The position numbers and the translations under genes were made by a program. Of a stretch of 64,000 nt of DNA, positions 1 to 12,545 are shown in pieces. The notes beneath the pieces are model-generated. The model searched no databases. It was given only the letters and a program-made list of their open reading frames with translations, and had not been told where the DNA came from. Positions within the stretch are counted from its first letter, which is position 1. The number at the start of each line of letters is the position of its first letter. Source of the stretch: Eustoma russellianum (lineage: Eukaryota > Streptophyta > Magnoliopsida > Gentianales > Gentianaceae). Where the stretch lies: assembly GCA_036186865.1 (NCBI GenBank), contig AP025062.1, forward strand, positions 32,408,753 through 32,472,752, read 5' to 3'.

Positions 1-517
1 CAATACACACTAATCCGATTTTTTCAGTTTCATGCTTTTGCAAAGAAATGAGACGATCTAACATGCATGTTCCTCTATCGAATTGTTTTAATGTCTTTTC
101 TAGATCTTCATTTCTTGATCTCAAATCTGAGATCTCGGCTTTCCTTACCATATTTTCAAATTTAGAGGATTGAATTTCAGATCTCAATGAAACAATAAAA
201 TTAGATGACTCCTCTTTTGAATTGTTTAATTGAGATACAAGATTTGTGTTAGAGGATTCTAACAATTTTTTGTCTCAATTAAGCATTTCTTTTCTTTTGC
301 AAGAGTCTTGGCAACCATATGCAATTTAAGAAATTGAACATATAAATCATGATACGATGGTTCAGAATCAGAATCAGAATAAGAATTTACATCACTATCA
401 AAAGGTGAAGGCCTTTGGCTTGACACACATTCTTGCTCAGTTTTGTGGCTAGTGGATGTGATCTCACAAAGATTGTTAAATATTCTTGTTATGGGTGAAC
501 CTTGCTCTGATACCACT
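1..517 (-). pseudogene. Copia (SIRE-like) gag remnant, internally deleted, with primer binding site
   Basis: On the minus strand a tRNA-Met type primer binding site (504-515, TGGTATCAGAGC) is followed by a short gag start. The segment TEQECVSSQRPSPFD resembles the gag start of the Copia copy at 43,699. It is then joined directly to the Lys/Glu-rich coiled-coil part (DLYVQFLKLHMVAKTLAKEK), which in intact relatives lies several hundred codons downstream. An internal gag deletion is therefore inferred. The expected ATG is ATC here, and the frame breaks near 250, continuing in another frame to the window edge with a leucine-rich segment typical of SIRE gag. This is a dead fragment whose pol would lie left of the window. 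Gag would form the virus-like particle. Confidence 0.7.
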
Positions 518-2725
518 TGTAGGACCTATATAGCACGACTATAAGGGGGTTGAATAGTGGGTGTGGGAAAAATTGATTTTTAAAACCTTTTGTTGCTAAT
601 TACCCAACTTCTGAAAACAGATTCAGTTTTCAGACCGGGTATTTGATTAACTAGATGATCATGTTATAGACCTCCAAAAATCATGAATTTTGGTGACAAA
701 GTACTTTCATATGTTATGTATATATCATAAAAGGTTCAGATTAAAATTCAAAGTATAAGGCCTTGAAAAAACGTTTTTACTGAGATTGTGTAAATCTGCT
801 AGAAACTGTTCCTCAACATGAAAAATTTATTCCTATTAATTCACAACTGCAAATGATCTGAAAATTTTATTAAATGGCCCTTAGGATATGTACTTTAAAA
901 GTTTGAAACAGTTTTTCAAAATTTCTTTGGCAAGTATATCAACCACGTTGATGTTCTCAACCTTTGTAGATCTGAAAATCAGATTGTAATAGTCTCAAAA
1001 CTATTAATGTTTGACTGATTTATACTTATCCAAATGAGATGAAACTTGTGCGAAATGAAAGCTAAGACCTTTGGATATGTTTCTGCAAATTTTGATGATT
1101 TTTGAAAAATTTTTGCTATTTTTATCATTGCAATAAAAATGATGCAGAAAACTGGAACTGAAAGTAAAAGTACTGCAAAGTAAGAACACTGAGAATGTTA
1201 TGTTGGTTCGGTTAAAACAACCTACTCCAGTATTCGAGGAAACCTTCCTCGTTTTTCACTAAACACAAGAACACCTTAACACAAGGGTGACTTGAGTTAA
1301 TCACTAACTCCACCCTTTTACAATCAAACAATCAAACAAACCAATCACGAATACCACCACCGATCAAATGAAGGCTTGATCACACCTTGATCAACCTTTT
1401 AAATGAAATGAACGTATATGGGTGGTATAATCAAAGCCTATATAATATATGAAATATGAATGATAAGCTTGAGGCTAAGAGCAAGAGAAAAGAAAGGAAG
1501 AAGAAGAGAGTAGTCTTGCTTTTTGGACTTGTAAGAGTATCAATTTTGCTTCGCCTTGTCTTGCACCATCTTGCTCCTTTTTATAACATTGTGCCCACCC
1601 CCTAGGGTTAATTGCTTCCTTGACAATTGCCTTGTATAAATGATGACACAACCTTGCTTACTTGGCACAACATGATTGGACGAATGACTTGTCTTCGCCT
1701 AGTTTCCACTTCTTGATAGGCCATCCTTGATCCACCTTAGCACACTTTAAATGAGCTAGAATTTCTTCAAGAAAATCTGAAACATGTGTTCAAAATCAAG
1801 GTGAATAACTACCATATAATCACAATTTAATCCCCTCAAATTCTTTCCTTATGTGTTGCCTTCTTCGATGTCACCAATCTTGTGTGTCATGTCATCCACC
1901 AATTGAAGTGCCAAACAAGCTCCACCTAGGCTCCAAGAATTCTGAAAATGTCGTGTGGAAGAGGCTGCATGTGCTGAATGTTTTTATGTCAAGTTTGTCA
2001 AATAATGCACAATATTCACACATATATGGTAAATTGCAATCAACAATATTTTGAATTTTATAGAATAATTTAACATGTCTTGAATGTGTAAAAAGTGTCT
2101 AGATACATGTTACATCAATGCCAAAAACGTTCCATGTGTGTAAGTTCGTAGAAAACCGAATTTTTGACTTTCGTCAATTATGCGATTTTTCTACGATTAA
2201 TCTCAAACTTCTTACACATGTAATATATATTATGTCGCACATAATATGCATAAAATAAGGTGTATATTGAGCACCAATGCTGAGTAGAAAACGTTTCATG
2301 TGCCAAAATAGAATTAAGTTTGAATTCTCCACAAATCTAGGCTAAATTGTGGGTGATTTGTGTGTGCAAACATAGTATGACCTTGTGGTTGATTGTAACA
2401 TGTGGATCAAAAAATTTTTGAATAATGTTGATGTATATAGGTTGTCTATATTTATATGGCAAGTACGTGATATGTAGGTGAAGTTTCTGTAGTCACCAGA
2501 TATGACAATTTTCGGTTTATTACCTTGTAAAATGTCGTCAGAATTTTGACGTCACCATGACTTGTAATATATGATATATGACCTGAATATATGCATAAAT
2601 ATGAGATGTATATAGTGGTGTGACGTCGATGTATGTTTGTAATATATATAACGTGTCGGTGGTACGTCAGAATATAAGTATATAGTTTGTCAAAAAAATG
2701 GATATATGAAATATATATATATATG

Positions 2726-2756
<31 letters not shown>

Positions 2757-3183
2757 GTGTGTATATATATATGTGTGTGTATATATATATATGTGTGTAT
2801 ATATATATATATGTATATATATATATGTAAATGGCGTGTGATTTGAGGTGTGGAGACTTTCCATTTCAAGTTTGTTGTCATATAGCTCTCTCCAAATATG
2901 TCTTCATTTAATGAACTAGTTGGTTCATTAACTTAAGCACTTCTCTTAATGAACTATTTAGTTCATTAATCATGGCACCTGAAAATAGTATAAAGACAAC
3001 AAATGTCTGCCATATGATGTAAGCTTTAATGCTTCATGGCTTGTTAGTACATCAATAATAGATATAAGCATGCAAAGCATGTTTATCACATAAGCATGTC
3101 AAGTAACACTTAATTCAAGCATTTCGTAAACGTGTAACATTTAAATCATGCATTTTCAAATCACTCAAACCCCGATTTCTCAA
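518..3183 (-). mobile_element. Copia (SIRE-like) 5' LTR of the minus-strand element
   Basis: This 2.7-kb LTR is bounded on the left by the primer binding site at 504-515. On the minus strand it ends in CCTACA. At its far end it begins near 3,183 with a sequence matching the start of the Copia LTR at 48,115. It is the same family as the LTRs at 41,363-43,642 and 48,115-55,516: shared blocks include the element end, the block at 1,190-1,260, and a (TA)n tract. The opposite end reads CTCAA rather than the expected CTCAACA, so it is mutated or clipped against a TRIM remnant. Small open frames inside it are not genes. Confidence 0.75.
2710..2828. repeat. (TA)n/(TG)n microsatellite inside the Copia LTR
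   Basis: This is an uninterrupted run of TA with TG steps. It lies at the same LTR position as the (TA)n tracts at 41,651-41,770 and 48,476-48,534. This copy carries no insertion, so it shows the undisturbed state of the site that was hit in both LTRs of the later Copia element. Confidence 0.9.
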
Positions 3184-3447
3184 TAAACGCAACTTGACAT
3201 ACACCCGCCCTCAATCACAATCCACAAGTCAAGCATTAACATCTGTACTTGGATAAAGGGGAGACAATAAATGGCCAACCATGGACCATACAAGGTGTAA
3301 TTTCACATTTTAAACCTACTCTAATAACATGTTGAAACTTGGGCTTACATGAGGTGAGGCTTATATCCACTCAAAACCTTAAAGGCACTGAGTGGTAGTA
3401 CCTCATTCTTATATAACCCATATATTATTCTCAAAGTGGACGATATG
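3184..3447 (-). mobile_element. TRIM-like miniature LTR element, truncated copy
   Basis: Bases 3,330-3,447 match the LTR of the TRIM at 34,213-34,344 (shared text includes CTTACATGAGGTGAGGCTTA on the plus strand). Next to it on the minus strand is a degenerate primer binding site, and 3,184-3,329 matches the TRIM internal region. The second LTR is missing because the Copia LTR begins at 3,183. No protein is encoded. Such elements depend on enzymes from autonomous LTR elements. Confidence 0.6.
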
Positions 3448-3458
3448 GAACTATATTT

Positions 3459-3886
3459 TCAATAGTAAGTAACTGAAGAATTTGCATACACCAACTCAAT
3501 AGCCTGGATGCCTGGAATTTCTGCTAGGCCAGAAGGAACCGCTTCAAGGCTATCGCAGTTCTTTAGAGTCAAGAGTTCTGAGTATTGGGGAATGATGAGC
3601 TGAAGCCTTCCACACAATTAAGTTGCTTTTTCCAATGAACAATACCTTCAGGCGATAGAATTCCCCGCCTTCTGTCCCCATATCTCTCCCTTGAAAGCAT
3701 TGTCCTTCAACTTCAGCACCTCAAGATTATCCAATTCCCTAACAGTACGAATCTGTTTCCAATGAAGTCTTGCGTTGGACAAAGTCAGCTTGGTTAGCTT
3801 TGAAGGAAATCTTTTTACATGAGGAAGGAAATGTAACTTTGTATCTGGATCATCGTTCATAAGCTTAAGGTTTTCGAGAGATCCTA
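3459..3886 (-). pseudogene. NLR (R1-type, CC-NB-LRR) LRR C-terminal fragment
   Basis: The minus strand encodes leucine-rich repeat units typical of late-blight R1-like resistance proteins: NDDPDTKLHFLPHVKRFPSK, then LTLSN, LDNLEVLKLKDNAFKGEIW, and after a frame break LKNCDSLEAVPSGLAEIPG, running to a stop near 3,461. Full proteins of this class are about 900-1,300 residues and sense pathogen effectors in the cytoplasm. Only the last LRRs remain here. The piece continues the fragment at 34,345-34,762, from which it has been separated by about 30 kb of nested insertions. It has frameshifts and no start, so it is a pseudogene. Confidence 0.75.
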
Positions 3887-3923
3887 TTTTGAAATTTGAG
3901 CTTACATAAGGTGAGGCACATAT
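3887..3923 (-). mobile_element. TRIM element, distal piece of its second LTR
   Basis: These bases match the end of the TRIM LTR (GCTTACATAAGGTGAGG on plus). They complete the LTR whose other part lies at 33,978-34,048, now split by the Gypsy solo LTR. The NLR reading resumes immediately to the left. Confidence 0.65.
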
Positions 3924-4826
3924 TGTAGCGCCCTGCTCCCGAACCTTAATCGGAAACAGTGCACCCGTCGTAGTCTACTACGAGAATTACAAGGCGTCGT
4001 TCAAACTTCTTATTCGTCAGAAATAATGTAGAAAGTTTTTGCCGAAATAATAATTAAAAAAAGTCGAATTCAATTTATAACTTACCTCAATACGAAAAAT
4101 AATAATCGTTTAGGACTGACGAAACCCAATACATTAAAAGAGAATTCTAATGGTCTAATATGAATGAATATAAAGTTCATTCGGGTTCCTACGCAGACAA
4201 TGTCAAGTCCCTAAAATATCCCATTAGGATCACTCGTCCCAACTAGCTTGGTCTGACCCATCCTCAACAATTATGTACTCAAAGTCCGGCTCACCTGTGG
4301 AAGGATTAGTAGTAGGGGCGAACGATTGGAAAATCACACGTAGGTTACCCGTTATTTTCCAGAAAAGAATCATACTCATAAAATACATAAACACAAAGAA
4401 AAACAACAACATATATACAAATACATAAGTATCACCAATAGATGAAGCGTAAGATAAACACACTCATCCAATCAAATGCAATGTGCAACTTCATGGTGCA
4501 TGCTCCTTCTCACTGCCGAGTCACACGCAACAACATTATTATCCTATGCGATATGCCCCTTTCTTTCCATGATACGCCATGCATGTCCTGGGTCCTACTC
4601 ATCGCTCTGTTTCGTAGAGTCAAGCCCCAAAGGGTCACGCTCTGTATTATGGAGTCAACGTATATCTCGCTCTGTATCGTGGAGTCAACGTATATCTCGC
4701 TCCGTAACGTAGAGTTAGCGTAGATCTCGCTCCGTATCGTGAAGTCAGTGTCCGAAGGGTCACACGCACCTGTATCGTAGGGTCGCATGCCCCGAAGGGA
4801 AATCACACGCACCTGTATCGTATGGT
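3924..4826 (-). mobile_element. Gypsy solo LTR, left part (interrupted by Copia)
   Basis: It starts TGTAGCGCCC on plus, and the other end of the same LTR is TGTAACA at 33,977. Flanks CATAT (3,919-3,923) and CATAA (33,978-33,982) fit a 5-bp target duplication with one change. Read on minus it would begin TGTTACACCC and end GCGCTACA, the end seen on the chromovirus LTR at 19,440. No internal gene region is present, so it is a solo LTR of about 2.4 kb once the Copia element is removed. It holds no gene. Confidence 0.6.
4600..4826. repeat. Degenerate tandem repeat, unit about 36 bp, in the Gypsy solo LTR
   Basis: Units such as CTGTATCGTGGAGTCAACG recur with drift, followed by units containing CGAAGGGTCACACGCACCTG. 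The array continues beyond the Copia insertion at 32,451-32,515, which shows that the insertion split it. Confidence 0.7.
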
Positions 4827-7139
4827 TGTTGAGAATGTTGTGTTTGAATAATTTTCAAAATAATGATTTTAAGTGTTAAATGCTTAAAAGTATCACTTTA
4901 TATTATAAAAGTATCAAAAAGTTGAAGCAAAGTAGAAACAAGTGAAAAAGTGACGTCGATCTCTCAGGCAGAGATATGTGGATCGATCGATATACATCAA
5001 CCCCTAACATACATCGATCGATGTTGGACAGTATAGAATCAAAAACTTACTGTGAGACGTCGATCTCTCACGTGGATCGATCGACGTATGTCAGCCCCTC
5101 ACGTGGACCGATTGACGTATGTCAGCCCCTCATATGGATCGATCCACGTCTCACATAATCAAAAATAAAACTCCTTGTGAGACATGGATCTCTCAACTGC
5201 AGGGACATCGATCGATTGATGTATACATCAGTCTCTAAAATTGAGACATAGATCGATCCATGTCAATGGATTTCTGAAAAATTTCTCCAACATGTCTCTT
5301 ATATCATATTCATGATCTTCATATTATTCTTGGTGATTCATAGACTTCATATCTATATTAACCATATATGTTATGGTTTTCTGTTTTCTCGGGCTTCTTA
5401 TGTTGTGACATTTATTTTGTCACATTATATTGTCATCATGGTGTTATCATACACATATTTTGAGACCTATTCATTATTATTTTTGTATGGATATTGGTCA
5501 AAAAGATGAGAAACAATCAGTCACCCTTGAAGGAGAGAAAAGGGGAAGTAGTTGGGTCAAATGGTGATATTTACTATGCATCTGATTCTCATTATTATCC
5601 AGTCATTATTATCTGTTTTTACTCATTTTTGAACACTATGTGTATGTGAGGTGGAAAAATCAAATTTTTACGTATGAGCAAGACCACATCACAAGGACCA
5701 ACCAAAACACTCCTAGATGACATGTTGGCAAGGAGTTGCATTCTTGGCACCTAAGGTGGCATTAATTTCAGTTTTGATAGCTCAAAAATTTTGCAGATTT
5801 GGTCAGCCATTATCCTTATAAAGTTGTTGAAGAGGTTAAGCAAAAGGTTGAGGAAGAAGTGGTCATCCAAACCACTTGATCGTTTCTGAAAATTCTTGCA
5901 GAAGCACTTGACATGGATCAATCATGCTTCTTGAAAGTGCCAACTAAGCAAGGTAGTGAGGTGGTCTTCCAATCAAATAAAAACAAGTGAGATTGATGAT
6001 ATGGAAGGTGACATGTAGCATCCTAATCCACAATGAGCTGTTCACACCTATAAATAGAAGACGAGTTGAAGAAGGAATAACACAACTTGAAAACACCACT
6101 TGAAGCTATCTTCTTCTCTTATTCTTTTCTTCTCCATTCTGCATTCTTGTTCTTGCAGCTGATGTTATAGGTGATTTTGATTGTTATTTTGTTGTATACA
6201 CACCTCTTGTACTCATAAAAGTTGTAATTTATTAGCCATTCAATAAGGCTACATCAATAGGTGGTGAGGTGATTACATTCTTGAGTTTGTAAAGTGCTGT
6301 GATCAAGTCTTGATTAGGGTTGGTGTATAACCTGAGAATCAAGTACTTTGTAAGTTTTAAGGTGTTATTTCCATAGTGAAAATCCAAATAAAGGTGTTCT
6401 TTGGGAATGGAGTAGGTCACATTGACCGAATCAGGATAATTCTTGGTGTCTTTATCTTCTTCACTTTTCTGCCTGTTTTTCACAGTTTCTGCACTAAACT
6501 TCTAAAATCTGAAAACAATAAAAAAACGTTTTCAAAAATTCTGATTTTTAGTTTCAACTAACTTCAGACTGTTAGCTTTCATTTTCAATAAGAATCACTT
6601 GATTTGAGCAAAGAAAAAATAGTCAAACAAGCATTGCAAGTTAGTTGCGCAAATCTGTCAGCAAAACTGACGTGTCTTCAAATTTTTGTCATTTTGTATT
6701 ATTTGGCTGGGGTAATTGGTCAAGACTTTTCGAAAACATAAACTAGACTTCCTAAGCTTTGTTTTGACATAAAGATCACACATTTTGGATAAGTATACAA
6801 GGAGTTCTAGCTTTTCAAAGTTGAACAACTTTTCTATCGTGTTTAAAAAAATCTGTGAGACTAAAACTTTTTACCTTTTTGAAGGAGCAAACGAATTTGG
6901 ATTTCTCTCAAATTTTTACGGGAGTTATAAAACATCTTGAAGTTTATTTCTAGAAAGTTTCAAATGTTTTGAAGTTCTACACAAAGAGAAGCAATTTTTT
7001 AAAAAACAGACTCTGGTTTTGAAACTTATAGAATTAGTTTTCAGAGGAGTTTTGAAAAGGGTTTTTAATAGTAAAATTTCCGCTAACCACTATTCACCCC
7101 CCCTCTAGTGGTGTTTATTGCAGGTGTTACGATCCAACG
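4827..7139 (+). repeat. Copia-2 5' LTR
   Basis: It starts TGTTGAGAATG and ends GATCCAAC plus one changed base where the 3' LTR has CCAACA. It is about 406 bp shorter than the 3' LTR: the segment matching 30,191-30,577 is missing near 5,293. It contains a GATCGATC-rich repeat at 4,970-5,265 and a conserved block at 6,378-6,440. No gene is seen. Confidence 0.9.
4970..5265. repeat. GATCGATC palindromic minisatellite in Copia-2 5' LTR
   Basis: Repeated units centre on GATCGATCGAT/CGATCGATC with spacers such as CACGTGGATCGATCGACG and GTCAGCCCCTCA. The same array occurs in the 3' LTR at 29,868-30,175. A similar core appears in the unrelated Gypsy LTR (11,505-11,925). Confidence 0.8.
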
Positions 7140-7242
7140 ATTGGTATTTAACGAGGTTAACACCACATTAAGAAGACAAAGTTAGAACCAAAAGTACATT
7201 GGAGCTTTCTTGTTCAAATCAAAGGTACTCTATCTATTCACT

Positions 7243-9350
7243 ATGGCATTGATCCATCACAAAGGTGAGTTGGAAGGTATGTTTACTCAACGCCTTCCTC
7301 TTTTTGATGGTAATAATTTCGTTCATTGGAAACTTAAGATGAGGCTATTCTTAATGGCTATAGACATCGATTTTTGGTCTATAGTTGAAGATGAGCCATA
7401 CATTGCAATGAAGGTTTTACAAATAAATGGTGTAACACAAGAAGTAAAAAAATATAAAAGTGAACAGTCAACCGAAGACAAAAAAATGTCCGCGAATGCT
7501 GAAGCTATGCAATTACTTTTGAATGGACTAACGGCCTCTGAAGCAGGATATGTTTCAAACTTCACAAGTGCACACGACATGTGGAAATCTTTAGAATTAA
7601 AGCATGAAGGTACTAGTAGTGTAGAAGAGTCTAAAATAAACATGCTTATGACTGAACTTGAGTCGTTTAAAATGTTTCCAAACGAATCCATAACATCTAC
7701 GGATTTGAGAATTACTAACATTTTCAATGCACTTGAAGCTCTAGGTAAATCCTTTACCAACAACGAAAAAGTCCAAAAGGTGCTACGAAGTCTTCCTGCT
7801 GAATGGGATTCGAAGGTGATAGCAATAGAGGAAATCAAGTCCATTACAAAAATGGATGAACTAATTGGCTCAATAAAAGTTTATGAGGCTAAACTAAATC
7901 AAAGGAATGCCGAGTCTTCTAAACAATCCAGTAAAAATATAGCTTTTAGTTCAAATGAGTCTCTACAATTAAATGAAGCTTGCTCAACTAGTAATGATAA
8001 TGAATTAGATGATGATATAATAATGGTGGCTAGAAAACTTTGAAATTTTTTAGGAAATGTCCTAATAAACCAAATAGTTTTAAACCTTCTTATTCTTCTA
8101 CCCTACAATCTAAAAACTCAATATCAATTAAAAAGAAAATAATAAATGGTATGATAAAGAACTTAAGTGCTATGAGTGCGGACAAAAAGGTCATATATCT
8201 TATGATTGTCCGAGTAAGAATACTAAACCAACCAAGGAAGGTCCAAGGAGAAGGCCAAAGATGGTTCAATCAAAGAAAGAGAAACGTGCACTCAAAGCAA
8301 ACATATGGAGTGATTCTTCAGATTCAGAATCTGAGCACTCAGAGAATGAGGAAGTTGAAGTGTGCTTCGTCTCAAATGAGGTAACTTCTACTTTCGATTT
8401 AGATTCTGATATTCAGATGACTTTCGATGAAATGTATGATGAATTCATGAAAATGCATGCTCATTGTAAAAAATTGTCTAAAGAGAAAAAGAAACTCATT
8501 GAAGAAAATGACTTGTTGAAGACGTCCAACTTGAAATTTTCCAATCAATTAGAGTCTTTTAAACAAGAGTCCTTTAATACTATTGACTCTTTAAAAGATA
8601 AAATTGAGTCATATAGAAAAAGTGAACAAAACCTAAAAACTGAAAATAATATGTTAAAACCAAAATGCATGATTGTGAAGAAGAAGTATCTAAACTTAAA
8701 TCAAGTAAGTTAGACTTAGAGAAAACACTAGAACAATTTAAGTCCGAAACAAATATGTTAGAAACACTAATATCTTCACAAAAATATGGCAATGATAAAA
8801 AGGATTAGGTTATAAAGAAGAAAATGATAAGTTAGACAAAAGTATCAATTTTGTTTGATCTAAGTTACCATATAGGGCGAATAAATCAAATGTTCCTATT
8901 TTACGTACTCCTTCTTCTATTCATTCTGTGGCTAATGTAAGATCATAGGCACCTACAAAAGTGTCTAAGTTTTCCGTCTAGAACACCTAGAAATTATGTG
9001 CATATGTATTCAAATATGCCTAAATCAAATAAAACACATTCAACCCCTTATGGTAAACCTAAATTTAGGCGTCCTATATATCCCCCTTATGATTCTTATC
9101 GAAATGCATATGTAACCCATAATTATACATACTAGGCTCCATTTAAGAATCAAATGCATATGCCTTACTTTACTTATCAAAATCGGCCACGTCATAATGA
9201 ATTTAGGCCAAGGTATAACAAGTATATGCATACACCATCATTTATGTGGAATGGCCATGTATACGTTAATCCTCTCTATTCTTCATCTCATAATTATGCT
9301 AAAAATGTGCCAAAAAGGTACATCCAAGTTTGGATATTAAAAGGTATATA
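7243..9350 (+). pseudogene. Copia-2 gag pseudogene
   Basis: The first frame (ATG 7,243 to about 8,043) encodes the Copia gag core (QRLPLFDGNNFVHWKLKMRL near residue 15, later EKVQKVLRSLPAEW). After a 1-base frameshift near 8,040 the CCHC zinc knuckle (CYECG...GHISYDC, about 8,168-8,210) is split by a second frameshift. The long Lys/Glu coiled coil (KKLSKEKKKLIEENDLLKTS) follows to about 8,713. A Tyr/Pro/Asn-rich tail lies at 8,870-9,350 with further breaks. Gag packages the element RNA in cytoplasmic particles. This copy cannot make a full product. Confidence 0.8.
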
Positions 9351-9439
9351 AACAAGGATGGAGCCCCTAACATTCAAGGACCCAAATAAAGGGTACCTAA
9401 ACTTTATCTTCTTTGTAGGATAATTGTAAGAAAGAAGAC

Positions 9440-10929
9440 AAAAAGAAGATAAAGCCAAAGGATCCAAAAACCAAGTGGTTTTTAGATAGTGGATGTTCAA
9501 GTCACATGACTTGGAACCCCAAGCTATTCACAAAATTGGAAGAAGTAAAGAATAGACGAAAGGTGACATTTTGTGATAATAACCAAGGTAGAGTTGCTGG
9601 AAAAGGAACGTTTGGAGACCCGTATACATTTTAAATTAGCAATGTCCTTCTAGTAAGAAATTTACCTTGCAATTTATTAAGTATCTCACAACTAATTGAT
9701 TGCGGTTATAATGTTTCTTTCATTCATACTTCATGTGATATAACCAATAATGAAGGGAAAACTGTGTTAAAAGGAAGTAGAGATGTAAATATATACACTT
9801 TATCCTTAAACAACATACTAGATGCTAAAATTAAGTGCTTAGTATCACATGATTTAGATGTAAACCTATGGCATAGACGATTAGGCTATATAGGTATTTC
9901 TACAATAGAAAAATTGCTTAGCAAGAACCTTATAACAGGTTTACCTAAACTTGGATTGAATAATTTTTAACTATGTGAAACTTGTATTGAGGGTAAACAT
10001 AGTAAAGAAACATTAAAGTCAAAATATGAAGTGAGCACTAATCACATATTAGAACTAATACACATAGATTTTTTGGTCAAAGTAGGACAAAAAGTCTTTG
10101 TGGACACTATTATGTATCTATTGTAGTAGATGATTACTCACGATATCCATGGACATTATTTTTAACACATGAAGATGATGCTTCATTAGAAATTGAAAAA
10201 CTTGTTAAACAACTTGAAATTCTTTATGAAGAAAGTGTTAAAAGAATTAGTTTTGATAGAGGTAGAGAATTTAAGAATAAGGATGTGATTAAATTTTGTG
10301 AACTAAATGGAATATGACACCACCTAGAACACCATAACTAAATGGAGTTGTAGAACGTAAAAATAGAATCATACAAGAAATAGAAAGAACTATGCTATGT
10401 GAAAATCATGTTCCCAATTCTTATGGGCTGAAGTAGTAAATTACGCTGGCTACATAATAAATAGATTATCTATAAGAAAGAAGTTGAATAAAACACCTTA
10501 TGAACTATTAAATAATTGATTACCAAAAGTTGGTTATTTACGTGTTTTTGGTTGTAAATGTTTTGTGCTAAACACTAAGGATGATTTAGAAAAATTTGAA
10601 CCAAAATCAATTGAATGCATTTTTGTTGGATATTCAACCAATTCAAAAGCATTTAGATGTTGTAATCCTGCATCTAGAAAGACCATTGAATATATTCATG
10701 TGAAATTCAATGATACTTATCTTGAAACAAATTATAAAGTTAAAAAGAAGTATGACTCCAATCATGAATATTTTCACAATGATGATGATTTTTCCTTAGA
10801 ACCCACAATCGATCCTCTAGATCCATCTCTCCCTGAACATGAACGTTTAGAGGATATTGAACGGGAAAATCTTAAAATAAAAGATTCCAATTTGAAGGAT
10901 GTCCCAACAGAATATGAAAATATATATAC
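9440..10929 (+). pseudogene. Copia-2 protease and integrase pseudogene
   Basis: The aspartic protease motif is visible (KWFLDSGCSSHM, near 9,470), followed by the integrase zinc-binding region (LWHRRLGYIGISTIEKL; CETCIEGK) and a decayed catalytic core (HIDF, VVDDYS, FDRGREFKNK, with stops and lost bases at about 10,070, 10,310 and 10,420). A 153-codon open piece at 10,565-11,026 starts within the integrase C-terminal region (FVGYSTNSKAFRC). The protease would mature Gag-Pol, and the integrase would join the cDNA into the genome. The coding stretch stops at 10,929, where another LTR has inserted; reverse transcriptase resumes at 27,713. Confidence 0.8.
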
Positions 10930-10978
10930 TGTTGAAATATGTTTGTATATATGTCCCAACACATATATACCAATCATT
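10930..10978 (+). mobile_element. Start of an inserted Copia LTR (solo LTR remnant, left piece)
   Basis: It begins TGTTGAAATATG immediately after TATAC (10,925-10,929). Its other end is CCAACA at 27,712, followed by CATAC (27,713-27,717). This fits a 5-bp target duplication with one mismatch. The middle of this LTR is lost next to the Gypsy insertion. Confidence 0.55.
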
Positions 10979-11504
10979 CTCCAGGAAACCAATCCAACCT
11001 CTGTTCGTTTTCAATCCGACTACTAGTAATCAAAGGCAAGTAATCATCTTATAAGTTCCTACGATTTGTAAAGAAAAAGGCCCTAAAATTTGTATCAAAA
11101 TTGGATCACTATGCAGTATTCTACCCTTGTTTATCTTTTGTGAATTTTGTGCAATCTCTATGTTTAGATTTGATGTTTTGACCATTGTTTGTTGAAAAAT
11201 CTAACTTGATGTTGGTGTATATGTGAATTCCTGCAAATCCCCACCCTTGAATCCCCTTTGCTGTGATTGAACTGCTATGATTGGGTTTGAGGTGAAAAGT
11301 GGGATCTTTAGATTCGTCGGTTGAAATCTTTGAGTTTTAGGCTTGAATCTATGTTTTGGATGTGTATAATATTCAATTTGTAGTTTAAGCATGAGATTAT
11401 AGCAGGGATTAGGCCTGGAATGATTGGGATGAAGTTTGAGATCGATTGGAGTTTTGTTTCTGCAGTTTCTGTAGAAATCACAGAGTTTTTTGGAATCGTA
11501 GACA

Positions 11505-11925
11505 TCGATTGATCCATGTAGGGTATGATGTGACATCGATCGATCGATATAGGGGGAAGGAGAGACTAATGTGAGATAGAAAGCATTCTGATGGACTTCG
11601 ATCGATCGATGTGAGGGTATAAAGTCACTTCGATTGATGTAGGGGGAAGGAGAGACTGACGTGAGACAGAAAGCATTCTGTTGGACTTCGATCGATCGAT
11701 GTGAGGGTATGAAATCACTTCGATCGATCGATGTAGGAGAATTGAGAGACTGATGTGAGGCAGAAAGTATTCTGACAGACTTTGATCGGTCGATGCTAGG
11801 GTATGAAGTCACTTCGATCGATCGGTGTAGGGTATGATGTGAGGAAGAAAGTATTCTGATGGATATCGATCGATCAATGTGAGGGTATGAAGTCACTTCA
11901 ATCGATTGATGTAGGGTATGATGTC
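11505..11925. repeat. GATCGATC palindromic minisatellite in Gypsy-1 left LTR
   Basis: Units of about 60 bp contain CTTCGATCGATCGATGTGAG and GTATGAAGTCACTTCGATCG. The same array is in the right LTR at 25,265-25,690. The core is a perfect palindrome. Confidence 0.85.
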
Positions 11926-12329
11926 AACCAGTTTTGTGGAAAAATAGAAGAAGAGAAAGGGAAGCCAGAGGACCAATTGGATGACCCTAGAGGCTTCTTA
12001 GGACCTGATTGAGATTAGTGTAAGTGTTGGAAACACGATCTAAGATGGTGAATCAACAGTGAGGACTTCGTGAGGTATTTGAACTGGACTTCAGTGTCAA
12101 TGAGCTAAGGGGTTTAGGATGAATGTTTGAGGCTCGATAGGGCTCGAATGGAGCATGTGAGGGTGTCTTCATCATCCCTTGTGTTCTAGTATGAATGTTC
12201 AGGTGATGTAGGCCTGCAAGAAATGATACGCTTGAATGTGTGAACGAGATGAGTCTCAAATGATTGATTGACCTGTGAATGTGCATCTTTGCATCATGAA
12301 ACTTGCATTGCATTATGTTTTGACAAGAG

Positions 12330-12545
12330 CTGTGCTTTGGCATAGGGTATAAAGTTTGTGAAATGAGCTGTGGTGTGTTACAGGGTATAAAGACAAGCTG
12401 TAACCACTACAAGGTATAAAGTGAGTTGTAATGTGACACACGGTATAAAGACAAGCTGTGGAACATTACAGGGTATAAAGTTAAGCTGTGGTGTGTCATA
12501 GGGTATAAAGATAAGCTGTGACCCATCACAGGGTATAAAGTTAGG
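12330..12545. repeat. Minisatellite with GGGTATAAAG core in Gypsy-1 left LTR
   Basis: About seven units of roughly 30 bp carry CAGGGTATAAAG followed by AGCTGTG. The array recurs in the right LTR at 26,075-26,285. Each unit contains a TATAAA-like string. Confidence 0.8.

Noticed and set aside
2667..2881. Open frames rich in Tyr/Ile/His over TA/TG repeats (also 41,612-42,134, 50,858-51,129)
   Set aside because: They are microsatellite translations.
7323..7844. 173-codon minus-strand frame
   Set aside because: It is the complement of Copia-2 gag.
11201..11896. 231-codon minus-strand open frame rich in IDRS repeats (also 24,964-25,635)
   Set aside because: It is a translation of the GATCGATC minisatellite inside an LTR; the repeat has no stop in that frame and there is no protein family.
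11505..11925. Regular palindromic repeats with spacers, superficially like a CRISPR array
   Set aside because: Spacers are themselves repeated, the array lies within an LTR duplicated at both ends of a plant retrotransposon, and no cas genes occur.
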